64,000 nt of DNA from the NCBI RefSeq assembly GCF_026344005.1, contig NZ_JAPKNH010000006.1, forward strand, positions 124,001 through 188,000, written 5' to 3'. The position numbers and the translations under genes are program-made. Source of the stretch: Kaistia terrae (GTDB taxonomy: Bacteria > Pseudomonadota > Alphaproteobacteria > Rhizobiales > Kaistiaceae). The notes beneath the pieces are model-generated. The model searched no databases and was not told the DNA's origin. It saw only the letters and a list, made by a program, of their open reading frames with translations. Position 1 is the first letter of the stretch. Every line of letters starts with the position of its first letter. This document shows positions 45,374 through 53,025 of this stretch, piece after piece.

Positions 45374-47125
45374 TCAGCGCTTCAGGAAGGCTGTCCGTCC
45401 GATTGTCTGAACCGGTGCAAACTCTGCCGTGCCAAGCTGGTGAACCAGCGGGCCGGCGAAGCGGTCGGTGCGCAGACCCTCATACGCGATGCGGCCGAAA
45501 CCGAGGCGGATGGAGCGTTCCGGCGCCGTGAACAGTTCCGGCATCGAGAAGGGCTGCGGCATCTGCAGGTTGGCGTAGGTCTTCTGACGCGTCGAGCCGC
45601 TGCGGGTGACGAGTTCGATTGTCGCCGCTTCATAGGCAACCGGCGTCAACCGGGCCAGCGGGTCGTTCGATACCACCGGCACCGCGGCTTGCAGCCCTGG
45701 GGTGGTCCCCAGCGAAGCGAGCTTCGTGCTGCCGTTCGAAGCCTTGGCGACCGGCTTTGCGGAATGACCGGCGACAAGGGCGCCCGAGGCTGCATCAATC
45801 TGCGGCGCGGTGGCTTCGTCGAAAGTCAGCGGTGCGGCATAGGCCATCATCGCGTCGCTGGAGGACGTGTCCTTGCCCAAAGCTTCGGCGATGGCGTCTG
45901 CGGCCGTGCCGGTCTTGCGCAGGCTCGCCACCTGAGCGTTGGCCTTGGCCGACGCGGTGGCATCAAGCGCTGCCAACGTGTCGGTGATGCCTTCGCCATA
46001 GGCCGGAGCCGCCTGGATCGGCGATGCCTGCGGGATCGGTGCGACGCTGGCTAGCGCCATGACCGGTCGGACGACCGGCGAGCGGCGCGGGGCCGGCGGG
46101 AAAGCGGTGTCGATCTCGGCAGCGGCCACAACGACGGCTTCCGGTTCGCGGTTCGGGGCAGGGCGCGGCAGCGGAGCGGACGCCGTAGCGAACGGAACGG
46201 CCTCAGCCTCGGGAGCCGTCGTCTCTGCGACAGCGGCGACCTGAACGGCATCGACTTCGGCTTCGACCGCCGGGGCCTGGCTCGGCTTCGCAGCCGGTGC
46301 GGCGGGCGCCGGGATATCGTCCTCGTCGACGGAATCATTGCCGGTCAGGCGGCTGAACCAGGACTTGCCCTTGGCGGGCGAAGCGCTGGCCATCATGACG
46401 GCGCCGCCAGCCTTGCGGGACTTGTAGGCGGCGAGGGCCTGCTCATAGCCGGGCAGTGGCCGGCCGTCAGAAGGCACATGCAGCGTCTTGCCGTCCGGGA
46501 AGATGCGGACGAGCTGGTCGCGCGTCATCTTCGGCCAGTGGCGAACGCTGCCCGTATCCATATGGACGAAGGGCGAACCGGAGGTCGGATAGAAGCCGAC
46601 GCCACCTACCTGCATCTTCAGGCCAATGGCCCGGAGCTTGGCGAGTTGCACGTCCGGCAGATAGAAATCCATCGCCTTGCCGAGCATATGCTGGCTCTTC
46701 TTGGCGACGCCGCGCGAACGGGACCGGAGTGCGCCGTTGGTGGCGGGCGAACGATAGCCGCTGACAACATGGATCGGTTGCCGCGAGCCGCTCTGCTGGT
46801 AAACGCTCCAGATCAGGTCGAAAAGCTGCGGATCCATCTTCGTCGGCTCGTTCCGGCGCCAGTCGCGCAGGAAATTGTTGAGCTTCTTGACGCCGCCCGC
46901 ATCAAAGCGGTTGCCGCGCTTGAAGACGATCGTCGCGCTTTCCTTGGTATGCATGTTGTAAAGCGTCAGCGCGCGGTCACCCGCTGCGGCATCAGCCTTG
47001 TTCACGGGCGCCGTCACGACCATCGAGCCGGAAACAACGGCGGTGGCGAGGAGCGTGCGGAGAGCAATGCCACAACGACGCAGCAGGCCCTGGTCTCGCT
47101 GATACTGATCGATGTGCTTAATCAA
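45374..47125 (-). CDS. DUF882 (MepK/YcbK-like) murein peptidase with long low-complexity tail
   Basis: 583-residue exported protein. An N-terminal signal region ('IALRTLLATAVVSGSMVVTA', ending near 'NKADAAAG') precedes a DUF882/peptidase M15 domain. Zinc-site motifs are 'VVSGYRSPATNGALR' near residue 121, 'KSQHMLGKAMDFYL' near 143 and 'FVHMDTGSVRHW' near 188. This class cleaves peptidoglycan cross-links, with MepK specific for the 3-3 bonds made by L,D-transpeptidases, and one is encoded next door. Residues from about 230 to 480 are Ala/Pro/Val-rich with no recognised fold. The C-terminal ~100 residues are again ordered-looking. Confidence 0.88.
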   Translation of the reverse strand: MIKHIDQYQRDQGLLRRCGIALRTLLATAVVSGSMVVTAPVNKADAAAGDRALTLYNMHTKESATIVFKRGNRFDAGGVKKLNNFLRDWRRNEPTKMDPQLFDLIWSVYQQSGSRQPIHVVSGYRSPATNGALRSRSRGVAKKSQHMLGKAMDFYLPDVQLAKLRAIGLKMQVGGVGFYPTSGSPFVHMDTGSVRHWPKMTRDQLVRIFPDGKTLHVPSDGRPLPGYEQALAAYKSRKAGGAVMMASASPAKGKSWFSRLTGNDSVDEDDIPAPAAPAAKPSQAPAVEAEVDAVQVAAVAETTAPEAEAVPFATASAPLPRPAPNREPEAVVVAAAEIDTAFPPAPRRSPVVRPVMALASVAPIPQASPIQAAPAYGEGITDTLAALDATASAKANAQVASLRKTGTAADAIAEALGKDTSSSDAMMAYAAPLTFDEATAPQIDAASGALVAGHSAKPVAKASNGSTKLASLGTTPGLQAAVPVVSNDPLARLTPVAYEAATIELVTRSGSTRQKTYANLQMPQPFSMPELFTAPERSIRLGFGRIAYEGLRTDRFAGPLVHQLGTAEFAPVQTIGRTAFLKR

Positions 47126-47185
47126 TGTGCTTCTGCGTCCCTGCCCGAAATGGGCCCCCGTAAAGGGCAGAATGCTTCATGAGTG

Positions 47186-47200
47186 TTAATGAGCATTTAC
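47186..47200 (-). promoter_or_regulatory. CtrA-like box upstream of the DUF882 gene
   Basis: ttaa-tgagcat-ttac matches the CtrA consensus TTAA-N7-TTAA in seven of eight fixed bases, 61 bp upstream of the DUF882 start. It is the only such site in the 294-bp gap. Cell-cycle control is inference. Confidence 0.4.
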
Positions 47201-47300
47201 CGTAATCGACCTTTTTTGCACCTCACCGAGGGGCATCACTTGCCGATCACGGCAATGTCATTCCGCAAAATTACGACGGAGATCGTGGCAATAGAAGGGC

Positions 47301-47338
47301 AAAAAGGAAACCGCGCCGGAAATCGTCCAGCGCGGTTT
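47301..47338 (-). terminator. Intrinsic terminator of the L,D-transpeptidase gene
   Basis: aaaccgcgc (47308-47316) pairs with gcgcggttt (47330-47338) around a 13-nt loop, and a T-rich tract (aaaaa on the plus strand, 47301-47305) follows on the minus strand. It lies 82 bp past the gene stop. Confidence 0.7.
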
Positions 47339-47419
47339 GGCATGTACCGACGGTTCTGTCGACCCTGCCTCACCAGGCAGGCCGAGCGGTGACGCTGAAG
47401 AAATGGCGGATTTCCGCGG

Positions 47420-49099
47420 CTAAAGGCCGAGCGCCTTCTCCACGCGAGCGTTGTAGCCGTAGACATCGGGGCGGGTCTGAACCACACCGTCATCGTCGAC
47501 GAAGGCAGTGAAATAAGTCAGGTGGATCGGGATCCGATTCGGCAAATTGATCCATTTTTCCTTGCCGCCGATCATTTTCCGCAGCCGCTGCGACGACCAG
47601 CCGCCCTGATGCGACAGCAGCACATCGGCAAATTCCAGTGGGTCCTGGACGCGGACGCAGCCATGGCTGAGGGCGCGAAGGTCCCGCTTGAAGAAGCTCT
47701 TGGATGGGGTGTCGTGCAGATAGACGGCGTGCTCGTTCGGGAACAGGAACTTGACGCTGCCAAGCGCATTATCGTCGCCCGGCGGCTGGCGGATCATGAT
47801 CTGGCGCGGGTTCACAGTGCTCCAGTCGACCATCTGGGGATCCACGGGACGGAACTTGCCACCGACATTGGCGAGCACCTGATAGCCCTTGCGGGTCATG
47901 TAGTTCGGGTCGCGGCGAACGGCCGGCAGCATTTCCTTCATCGTGATCGAGGCAGGAACGTTCCAGCTCGGATTAACGACGATCGATTCCATCGCATCGG
48001 AGAAAATTGGGGTCTGGTTCGTGATCTTGCCGACGACGGAACGCGTCGAGTGGACGACCTTGCCGTTGTCGACGACCCGAACCATGAATTCCGGCACATT
48101 GGCGATGACATGAAAGCTGCCGAGATCGCGCGGCATCCAGCGCCAGCGCTCCATATTGGCGAGGATCTCGGCGGTGTTCGACTTGCCCGTGCCATTGATG
48201 AAGGCGACCGTCGCACTGCCGACGATGCCGTCCGCCTTCAGGCCCTTGTCGGCCTGGAAGCTTTTCACGGCCTGGGCCAGCGTTTCGTCGTAGACTTCAG
48301 GCGCTTCGCTCGGCGCCGGCAGTTCGAAACGCGCCCTCAGAAGCGGCACGCGGGCGTCCGTGAAGCCGAGCTTGATCGACTTGCCCTCGGGCACCGACGC
48401 GTGAACCGCGGGGGCCTCGCTGGCGCGCGCCTTGGCCAGGGCCTGCTTGAGGCGAAGATAGCCCTCATGCTGCGGGTCGTAGCCGGCGAGCGCCTGGGCG
48501 CCGTCTGGCGCGGTAGAGACGGTGGTGAGAACCTCGATCGGATCGGGCAGGAGCGGCTTCATGGTGATCAGCTTGCTGATCGACGATGGGTCGAGGCGAC
48601 CGGCATAGGCCTGTCGCGCATAGGTCAGCACGGCCTTGCTGAGCAGGGCATCGACGGAGGCGGCAATGTCGGGGCCTGCCGGCGTGCGGGAGCCGAGCGC
48701 TGCGGGCGGCAGCTTGTAGGCGGCGGGATCGAGCCCATCCTCGGCGGCGGCCGCGATCCGATCCATGACTTTGCGGGCCTGGACCGTGTAGACGCCATCG
48801 ACCATCCAGACCGGCTGATAATCGCGCTCGGCATAGAATTCGACCATCGCGGCGTGGTCGCGCTTGTCGTTGAACGAGGCCTTGGCAATCGGGGTTGCAA
48901 GCAGCGCTTTCAGGGCGCGGGCCGCCGGATCGCTGGCGACATCGGCCATGGCGAGGCTGGCGGCACTGCCGGCGCGCTCGCGGAACGTCTTGCCTTCCGG
49001 CAGATACGCATGGGCCGAGCCGACCGTGAGCCCGATCAGTGCCACGCCAGCCAGGAGGGCCTTCGTCGCCTTCACCATCATCTCGCTCGAACCCTTCAT
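47420..49099 (-). CDS. L,D-transpeptidase (YcbB/LdtD-like)
   Basis: 559-residue exported peptidoglycan cross-linking enzyme. Signal peptide 'MMVKATKALLAGVALIGLTV', cleaved near 'SAHAYL'. A long N-terminal domain precedes a peptidoglycan-binding segment ('AVKSFQADKGLKADGIVGSA' near 283) and the catalytic YkuD domain with 'RALSHGCVRVQDPLEFAD' near residue 480, whose Cys is the nucleophile. It makes 3-3 cross-links, the main type in many Hyphomicrobiales. The DUF882 peptidase gene downstream probably opens them, so the pair may balance the wall. Confidence 0.92.
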   Translation of the reverse strand: MKGSSEMMVKATKALLAGVALIGLTVGSAHAYLPEGKTFRERAGSAASLAMADVASDPAARALKALLATPIAKASFNDKRDHAAMVEFYAERDYQPVWMVDGVYTVQARKVMDRIAAAAEDGLDPAAYKLPPAALGSRTPAGPDIAASVDALLSKAVLTYARQAYAGRLDPSSISKLITMKPLLPDPIEVLTTVSTAPDGAQALAGYDPQHEGYLRLKQALAKARASEAPAVHASVPEGKSIKLGFTDARVPLLRARFELPAPSEAPEVYDETLAQAVKSFQADKGLKADGIVGSATVAFINGTGKSNTAEILANMERWRWMPRDLGSFHVIANVPEFMVRVVDNGKVVHSTRSVVGKITNQTPIFSDAMESIVVNPSWNVPASITMKEMLPAVRRDPNYMTRKGYQVLANVGGKFRPVDPQMVDWSTVNPRQIMIRQPPGDDNALGSVKFLFPNEHAVYLHDTPSKSFFKRDLRALSHGCVRVQDPLEFADVLLSHQGGWSSQRLRKMIGGKEKWINLPNRIPIHLTYFTAFVDDDGVVQTRPDVYGYNARVEKALGL

Positions 49100-49196
49100 G
49101 ACTTCCGAACCTTTCGAGCCGTACCGGAGCGATCCGTCACGGTTGGCGCCTTGGCACCCATAGACATCAATTCAGCCGATAGCGCTGCGATCCACG

Positions 49197-50699
49197 TCAC
49201 TCAGCAGCAATTTTTCCGGCAACCGTTTTCTCGCCCATCTCGGCAATGCCGAGTTCTTTGAGTTTGCGATAGAGAGTCGAGCGTCCGATTCCGAGTTTCC
49301 GCGCTACCGTTGCCATGCGGCCACGGTAGCGATCGAGCGCCAGTTGGATGAGCTCCGCCTCGATCTCGGCCAGCGGCCGCACGTCGCCGCCGGCATCGAG
49401 GGCGCGGAGGTTGCCGGGGTGTTGTGGGGTCTCCAGAGCCGGAGCAGGCGTCGCCGCGACCGGCTTGGCGAAATGGAGCGCCGTCGACGTTGCAATACCG
49501 GCCGGAGATTTGGGAGTGCCCCCGCCCTGTGCCGCAATCTGCGGAAACTCGCCCGGAGTGAGCATCGGCCCATCGGCAAGGGCCACGGCGCGGAAAATGA
49601 CATTCTCGAGCTGGCGGACATTGCCGGGCCAGGCATGTGCCATCAGCAGGCGCAACGCCTCCGGCGCAATGGCGCGCAGGTCGCGCTTGCCTTCTTCGGC
49701 GACGAAACGGGCGGCGAATTTTTGGAGCAGTTCGGGAATGTCCTCGCTGCGATCTCGCAGCGGCGGCACGCGGATTGGAAAAATGTTGATCCGGTAAAAG
49801 AGATCCTCGCGAAAGCGCCCTTCCTTGACGAGGGCAATCAGGTCGCGGTCGGTCGCCGCGATCAGCCGAAAATCGACTCGCACCGGGCGGCGGGCGCCCA
49901 CTGGCTCGAACTCGCCCTCCTGCAGGGCGCGCAGCAACAACGCCTGAACGTCCGGCGACAAATCGCCGATCTCGTCGAGATACAGCGTGCCTCCCTGGGC
50001 CTGTTGCATCCGGCCGAGATACAAAGCGAGGGGGCTCGCGTCAGCCCTGAGCTGAGTCGGGCCGGCGGGAGGCTGGGGTGAAGATCCGCAGAAAACATGG
50101 ACAAACGGCTTCGATCTACGGTCGCTGGAGCCATGGATCGCACGGGCGATCTGCGTCTTGCCGACGCCGCTTTCCCCCTCAAGCAGGATCGGCATTGGCG
50201 AAACCGCGGCGCGCTGGCCAAGCTGGACCACTCTCGCCATCGCCGGACTCGCGGCGATCAGGTCGTCCAATGTCAGAGCGTCGGCCGCAAAACGTCGTGT
50301 CCGGACCAGTTCTTTTTCCAAGGCGCCGAGACGCAAAGCGTTCTGGATCGAGACTTCGATCCGTTCGGGGGATGCGGGTTTGACCAGAAAATCCGTGGCC
50401 CCTGCGCGAATGGCGCTCGATGCCTGATCGACGCCGCCTTGCGCCGCCTGGACGATCGTGGGCAATCGACGGCCGGTTCGCTTCAGGTTTTCCAGAACGC
50501 CCATGCCGTCCAGTTCCGGCATGACGAGATCGAGGATCATCAGGTCGAAACGTCCGCCATCGGGCGCGGCCAGCCGATCGAGCGCGGCGCGACCATCCGC
50601 CAGCGCGACTACATCGTGGCCGAGTCGGCCTGCCGCATCGGCCAGAAGCCGCCTCTGGGCGGGATCGTCGTCGACGATGAGGATCTGGGCGGGCATCAC
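49197..50699 (-). CDS. Sigma-54-type response regulator lacking the GAFTGA loop
   Basis: 500-residue regulator with REC, AAA+ and Fis-type domains. The receiver has 'ILIVDDD' at residues 5-11, the phosphoacceptor in 'LMILDLVMPELDG' near 56 and Lys in 'FLVKPA'. The AAA+ domain has Walker A 'GESGVGKTQIARAIHG' near 175, Walker B 'GTLYLDEIGDL' near 236 and arginine fingers in 'FREDLFYRINIFP'. The sigma-54-contacting GAFTGA motif is absent: the region between 'PFVHVFCGSS' and 'QQAQGG' holds 'ADASPLALYLGRM'. The DNA-binding helix is 'MATVARKLGIGRSTLYRKLK'. It probably acts on sigma-70 promoters, like GAFTGA-less NtrC or NtrX proteins. Confidence 0.9.
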   Translation of the reverse strand: MMPAQILIVDDDPAQRRLLADAAGRLGHDVVALADGRAALDRLAAPDGGRFDLMILDLVMPELDGMGVLENLKRTGRRLPTIVQAAQGGVDQASSAIRAGATDFLVKPASPERIEVSIQNALRLGALEKELVRTRRFAADALTLDDLIAASPAMARVVQLGQRAAVSPMPILLEGESGVGKTQIARAIHGSSDRRSKPFVHVFCGSSPQPPAGPTQLRADASPLALYLGRMQQAQGGTLYLDEIGDLSPDVQALLLRALQEGEFEPVGARRPVRVDFRLIAATDRDLIALVKEGRFREDLFYRINIFPIRVPPLRDRSEDIPELLQKFAARFVAEEGKRDLRAIAPEALRLLMAHAWPGNVRQLENVIFRAVALADGPMLTPGEFPQIAAQGGGTPKSPAGIATSTALHFAKPVAATPAPALETPQHPGNLRALDAGGDVRPLAEIEAELIQLALDRYRGRMATVARKLGIGRSTLYRKLKELGIAEMGEKTVAGKIAAE

Positions 50700-50775
50700 G
50701 GCAGTTGCGGTTCCGGCGGGGGCGGTGCCCGCGCGTTGCGGGCTCGGCCTGTGCGGGCATGATCGGGTTACCGCG

Positions 50776-50790
50776 TTAACGCCCTGTTAC
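50776..50790. promoter_or_regulatory. CtrA-like box in the regulator/pepF divergent promoter
   Basis: ttaa-cgccctg-ttac matches TTAA-N7-TTAA in seven of eight bases. It lies 77 bp before the regulator start and 120 bp before the pepF start. Same imperfect form as the box at 47186-47200. Confidence 0.35.
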
Positions 50791-50909
50791 CCGTGCGGTC
50801 GATGATCGCCTTCTGCCCACCGTTCCAGCTCGCGGTGATGTCGCGGGTTGATCCCCATGGGGGTCGCCCCCTAAGTATGGACCACCTTTCTCGCGCTATC
50901 GGATCATCC

Positions 50910-52742
50910 ATGCCCCTCATCAATGCGATCCCGAAGAGCTCTGCTCTCGCCACCCAGCCCGCCGACGCGGCGCTTGGCGCGCTGCCGGAGTGGAACCTTG
51001 CCGACCTCTATCCCGCGATGGATTCGCCGGCTCTTGTCGCCGACCTCGCCCGCGCGCTGACCGATTCGGTCGCTTTCGACGCTGCCTACAAAGGCAAGCT
51101 CGAGCGGCTTGCCCGCGACGGCGGTCTGGTCGAGGCGATCCTCGCTTATGAGGCGCTCGACGAATTGCTCGGCCGCATCATCTCCTATGCCGGCCTCGTC
51201 TATTCCGGCGACACCACCGATCCGGTCGGCGCCAAGTTCTATGGCGACGTGCAGCAGAAGATCACCGATGCCTCGACGCATCTGCTGTTCTTCACGCTGG
51301 AGCTGAACCGGGTCGAGGATGCGATCCTGGAAGCCGCGATGCAGGCCGATGCGAAGCTCGCGCATTACCGGCCGTGGATCGAGGACGTCCGCAAGGAGAA
51401 GCCCTACCAGCTCGAAGATCGCGTCGAGCAGCTCTTCCACGAGAAGTCGGTGACCGGCCGCGGCGCCTGGAACCGGCTGTTCGACGAGACGATGGCCTCG
51501 CTTCGCTTCGACGTGAACGGCGAGGAGCTGACGCTCGAGCCGACGCTGAACCTGATGCAGGACCCGGACGAGGCCAAGCGCAAGGCCGCGTCGGAAGCGC
51601 TGGCGGCGACCTTCAAGGACAACATCCGTCTCTTCACCCTGGTCACCAACACGCTGGCCAAGGACAAGGAAATCGCCGACCGCTGGCGCGGCTTTGAGGA
51701 CGTGGCGGCTTCCCGCCACCTCGCAAACCGGGTTGAGCCGGAAGTGGTCGATGCGCTGGTCGCCGCCGTGATCGAAGCCTATCCCCGCCTGTCGCACCGC
51801 TATTACAAGCTGAAGGCAAAATGGTTCGGCAAGGATGCGCTCGACCATTGGGACCGCAACGCGCCGCTGCCAAAAGTGCCGGGTCGCACGATCCCCTGGA
51901 CCGAGGCGCGCGACACCGTGCTCTCCGCCTATGGCCGCTTCTCGCCGGAGATGGCGTCGATCGCCAAGGACTTCTTCGACAAGAGCTGGATCGATGCGCC
52001 GGTGCGCCCCGGCAAGTCGCCGGGCGCCTTCGCCCATCCGACCGTGCCGTCGGCACATCCTTATGTTCTGCTCAATTATCAGGGCAAGACGCGGGACGTG
52101 ATGACGCTGGCGCATGAGCTCGGCCATGGCGTGCACCAGGTTCTGGCCGCCCCGCAGGGCGCGCTGATGGCGCCGACGCCGCTGACACTGGCTGAAACCG
52201 CCAGCGTGTTTGGCGAGATGCTGACCTTCCGCGCGCTGCTCGACGGCCAGACGGATCCGATCCAGCGCAAGGCGATGCTCGCCTCCAAGGTCGAGGACAT
52301 GATCAACACGGTCGTGCGCCAGATCGCCTTCTATTCGTTCGAGCGCAAGGTCCATATCGCCCGGCGCGAGGGCGAACTGACCTCCGATCAGCTCAACGCG
52401 ATCTGGATGGACGTCCAGGTCGAAAGCCTCGGCCCGGCGATCCGCCTCGGCACCGGCTACGAGACGTTCTGGACCTACATCCCGCACTTCATCCATTCGC
52501 CGTTCTACGTCTACGCCTATGCCTTCGGCGACTGCCTGGTGAACTCGCTCTATGCCGTCTACCGGCAGTCGGAGAGCGGCTTCCAGGAGAAGTATTTTGA
52601 CTTGCTGAAGGCGGGCGGCACCAAGCACCACTCGGAGCTGCTGGCACCCTTCGGCCTCGACGCCACCGACCCGTCCTTCTGGCAGAAGGGTCTTTCGGTG
52701 CTGGAAGGCTTCATCAGTGAGCTTGAGGCGATGGAGGCGTAG
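50910..52742 (+). CDS. pepF: M3-family oligoendopeptidase F
   Basis: 610 residues from ATG 50910; in-frame ATGs at 50877 and 50793 are alternatives without better ribosome binding sites. Cytosolic zinc metallopeptidase that cuts oligopeptides. The zinc motif is 'LAHELGHGVHQV' (H-E-x-x-H) near residue 400, and the third ligand Glu lies in 'LAETASVFGEML' about 25 residues on. The N-terminal 'LPEWNLADLYPAMD' is the PepF opening. It is monocistronic with a strong terminator downstream, and divergent from the sigma-54-type regulator. Confidence 0.94.
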   Translation: MPLINAIPKSSALATQPADAALGALPEWNLADLYPAMDSPALVADLARALTDSVAFDAAYKGKLERLARDGGLVEAILAYEALDELLGRIISYAGLVYSGDTTDPVGAKFYGDVQQKITDASTHLLFFTLELNRVEDAILEAAMQADAKLAHYRPWIEDVRKEKPYQLEDRVEQLFHEKSVTGRGAWNRLFDETMASLRFDVNGEELTLEPTLNLMQDPDEAKRKAASEALAATFKDNIRLFTLVTNTLAKDKEIADRWRGFEDVAASRHLANRVEPEVVDALVAAVIEAYPRLSHRYYKLKAKWFGKDALDHWDRNAPLPKVPGRTIPWTEARDTVLSAYGRFSPEMASIAKDFFDKSWIDAPVRPGKSPGAFAHPTVPSAHPYVLLNYQGKTRDVMTLAHELGHGVHQVLAAPQGALMAPTPLTLAETASVFGEMLTFRALLDGQTDPIQRKAMLASKVEDMINTVVRQIAFYSFERKVHIARREGELTSDQLNAIWMDVQVESLGPAIRLGTGYETFWTYIPHFIHSPFYVYAYAFGDCLVNSLYAVYRQSESGFQEKYFDLLKAGGTKHHSELLAPFGLDATDPSFWQKGLSVLEGFISELEAMEA

Positions 52743-52769
52743 GTCTCCGCGCCATTCGCGTTTCTCGAA

Positions 52770-52804
52770 CATGCCGCGCCCACCAGCGCGGCATGTTTTG
52801 TTTC
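52770..52804 (+). terminator. Intrinsic terminator of pepF
   Basis: catgccgcgc (52770-52779) and gcgcggcatg (52786-52795) form a 10-bp stem around ccacca, followed by a T-rich tail (ttttgttt). It lies 28 bp past the pepF stop. Confidence 0.88.
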
Positions 52805-52862
52805 ATGGCGCTTCGTTTGCTTAAGGTCTCGATTCGAACTGTCGCAGCATTCCCGGACACCG

Positions 52863-53004
52863 CCCTCATCCTGAGGTGCCCGGCAAAGCCGGGCCTCGAA
52901 GGAGGTTCCAGGGAACACCGGCGGATCAGGCGGCTTCGCCTGCAAGTCGAGCTCCGCTGGAGCCTCCTTCGAGGCTTCGCTCACGCGAAGCACCTCAGGA
53001 TGAT
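52863..53004. repeat. Nested long inverted repeat (Rhizobiales-type intergenic palindrome)
   Basis: An intergenic element of about 140 bp with nested arms: catcctgaggtgc (52867-52879) with gcacctcaggatg (52990-53002), and gcctcgaaggagg (52893-52905) with cctccttcgaggc (52963-52975), plus smaller hairpins inside. Elements beginning with CCTCATCCTGAGG are dispersed in many copies in Bradyrhizobium-type genomes. It lies between the pepF terminator and the end of the ABC exporter gene. Confidence 0.8.
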
Positions 53005-53025
53005 GGTGGAGCCAGTAAGGGCCTC

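Noticed and set aside
47522-49261. 579-codon plus frame opposite the L,D-transpeptidase
   Set aside because: The minus strand has the catalytic SHGCVR motif and a signal peptide; the plus frame is a shadow.
50904-52772. 622-codon minus frame opposite pepF
   Set aside because: pepF carries HEXXH and family blocks; the reverse frame is an artefact of codon bias.
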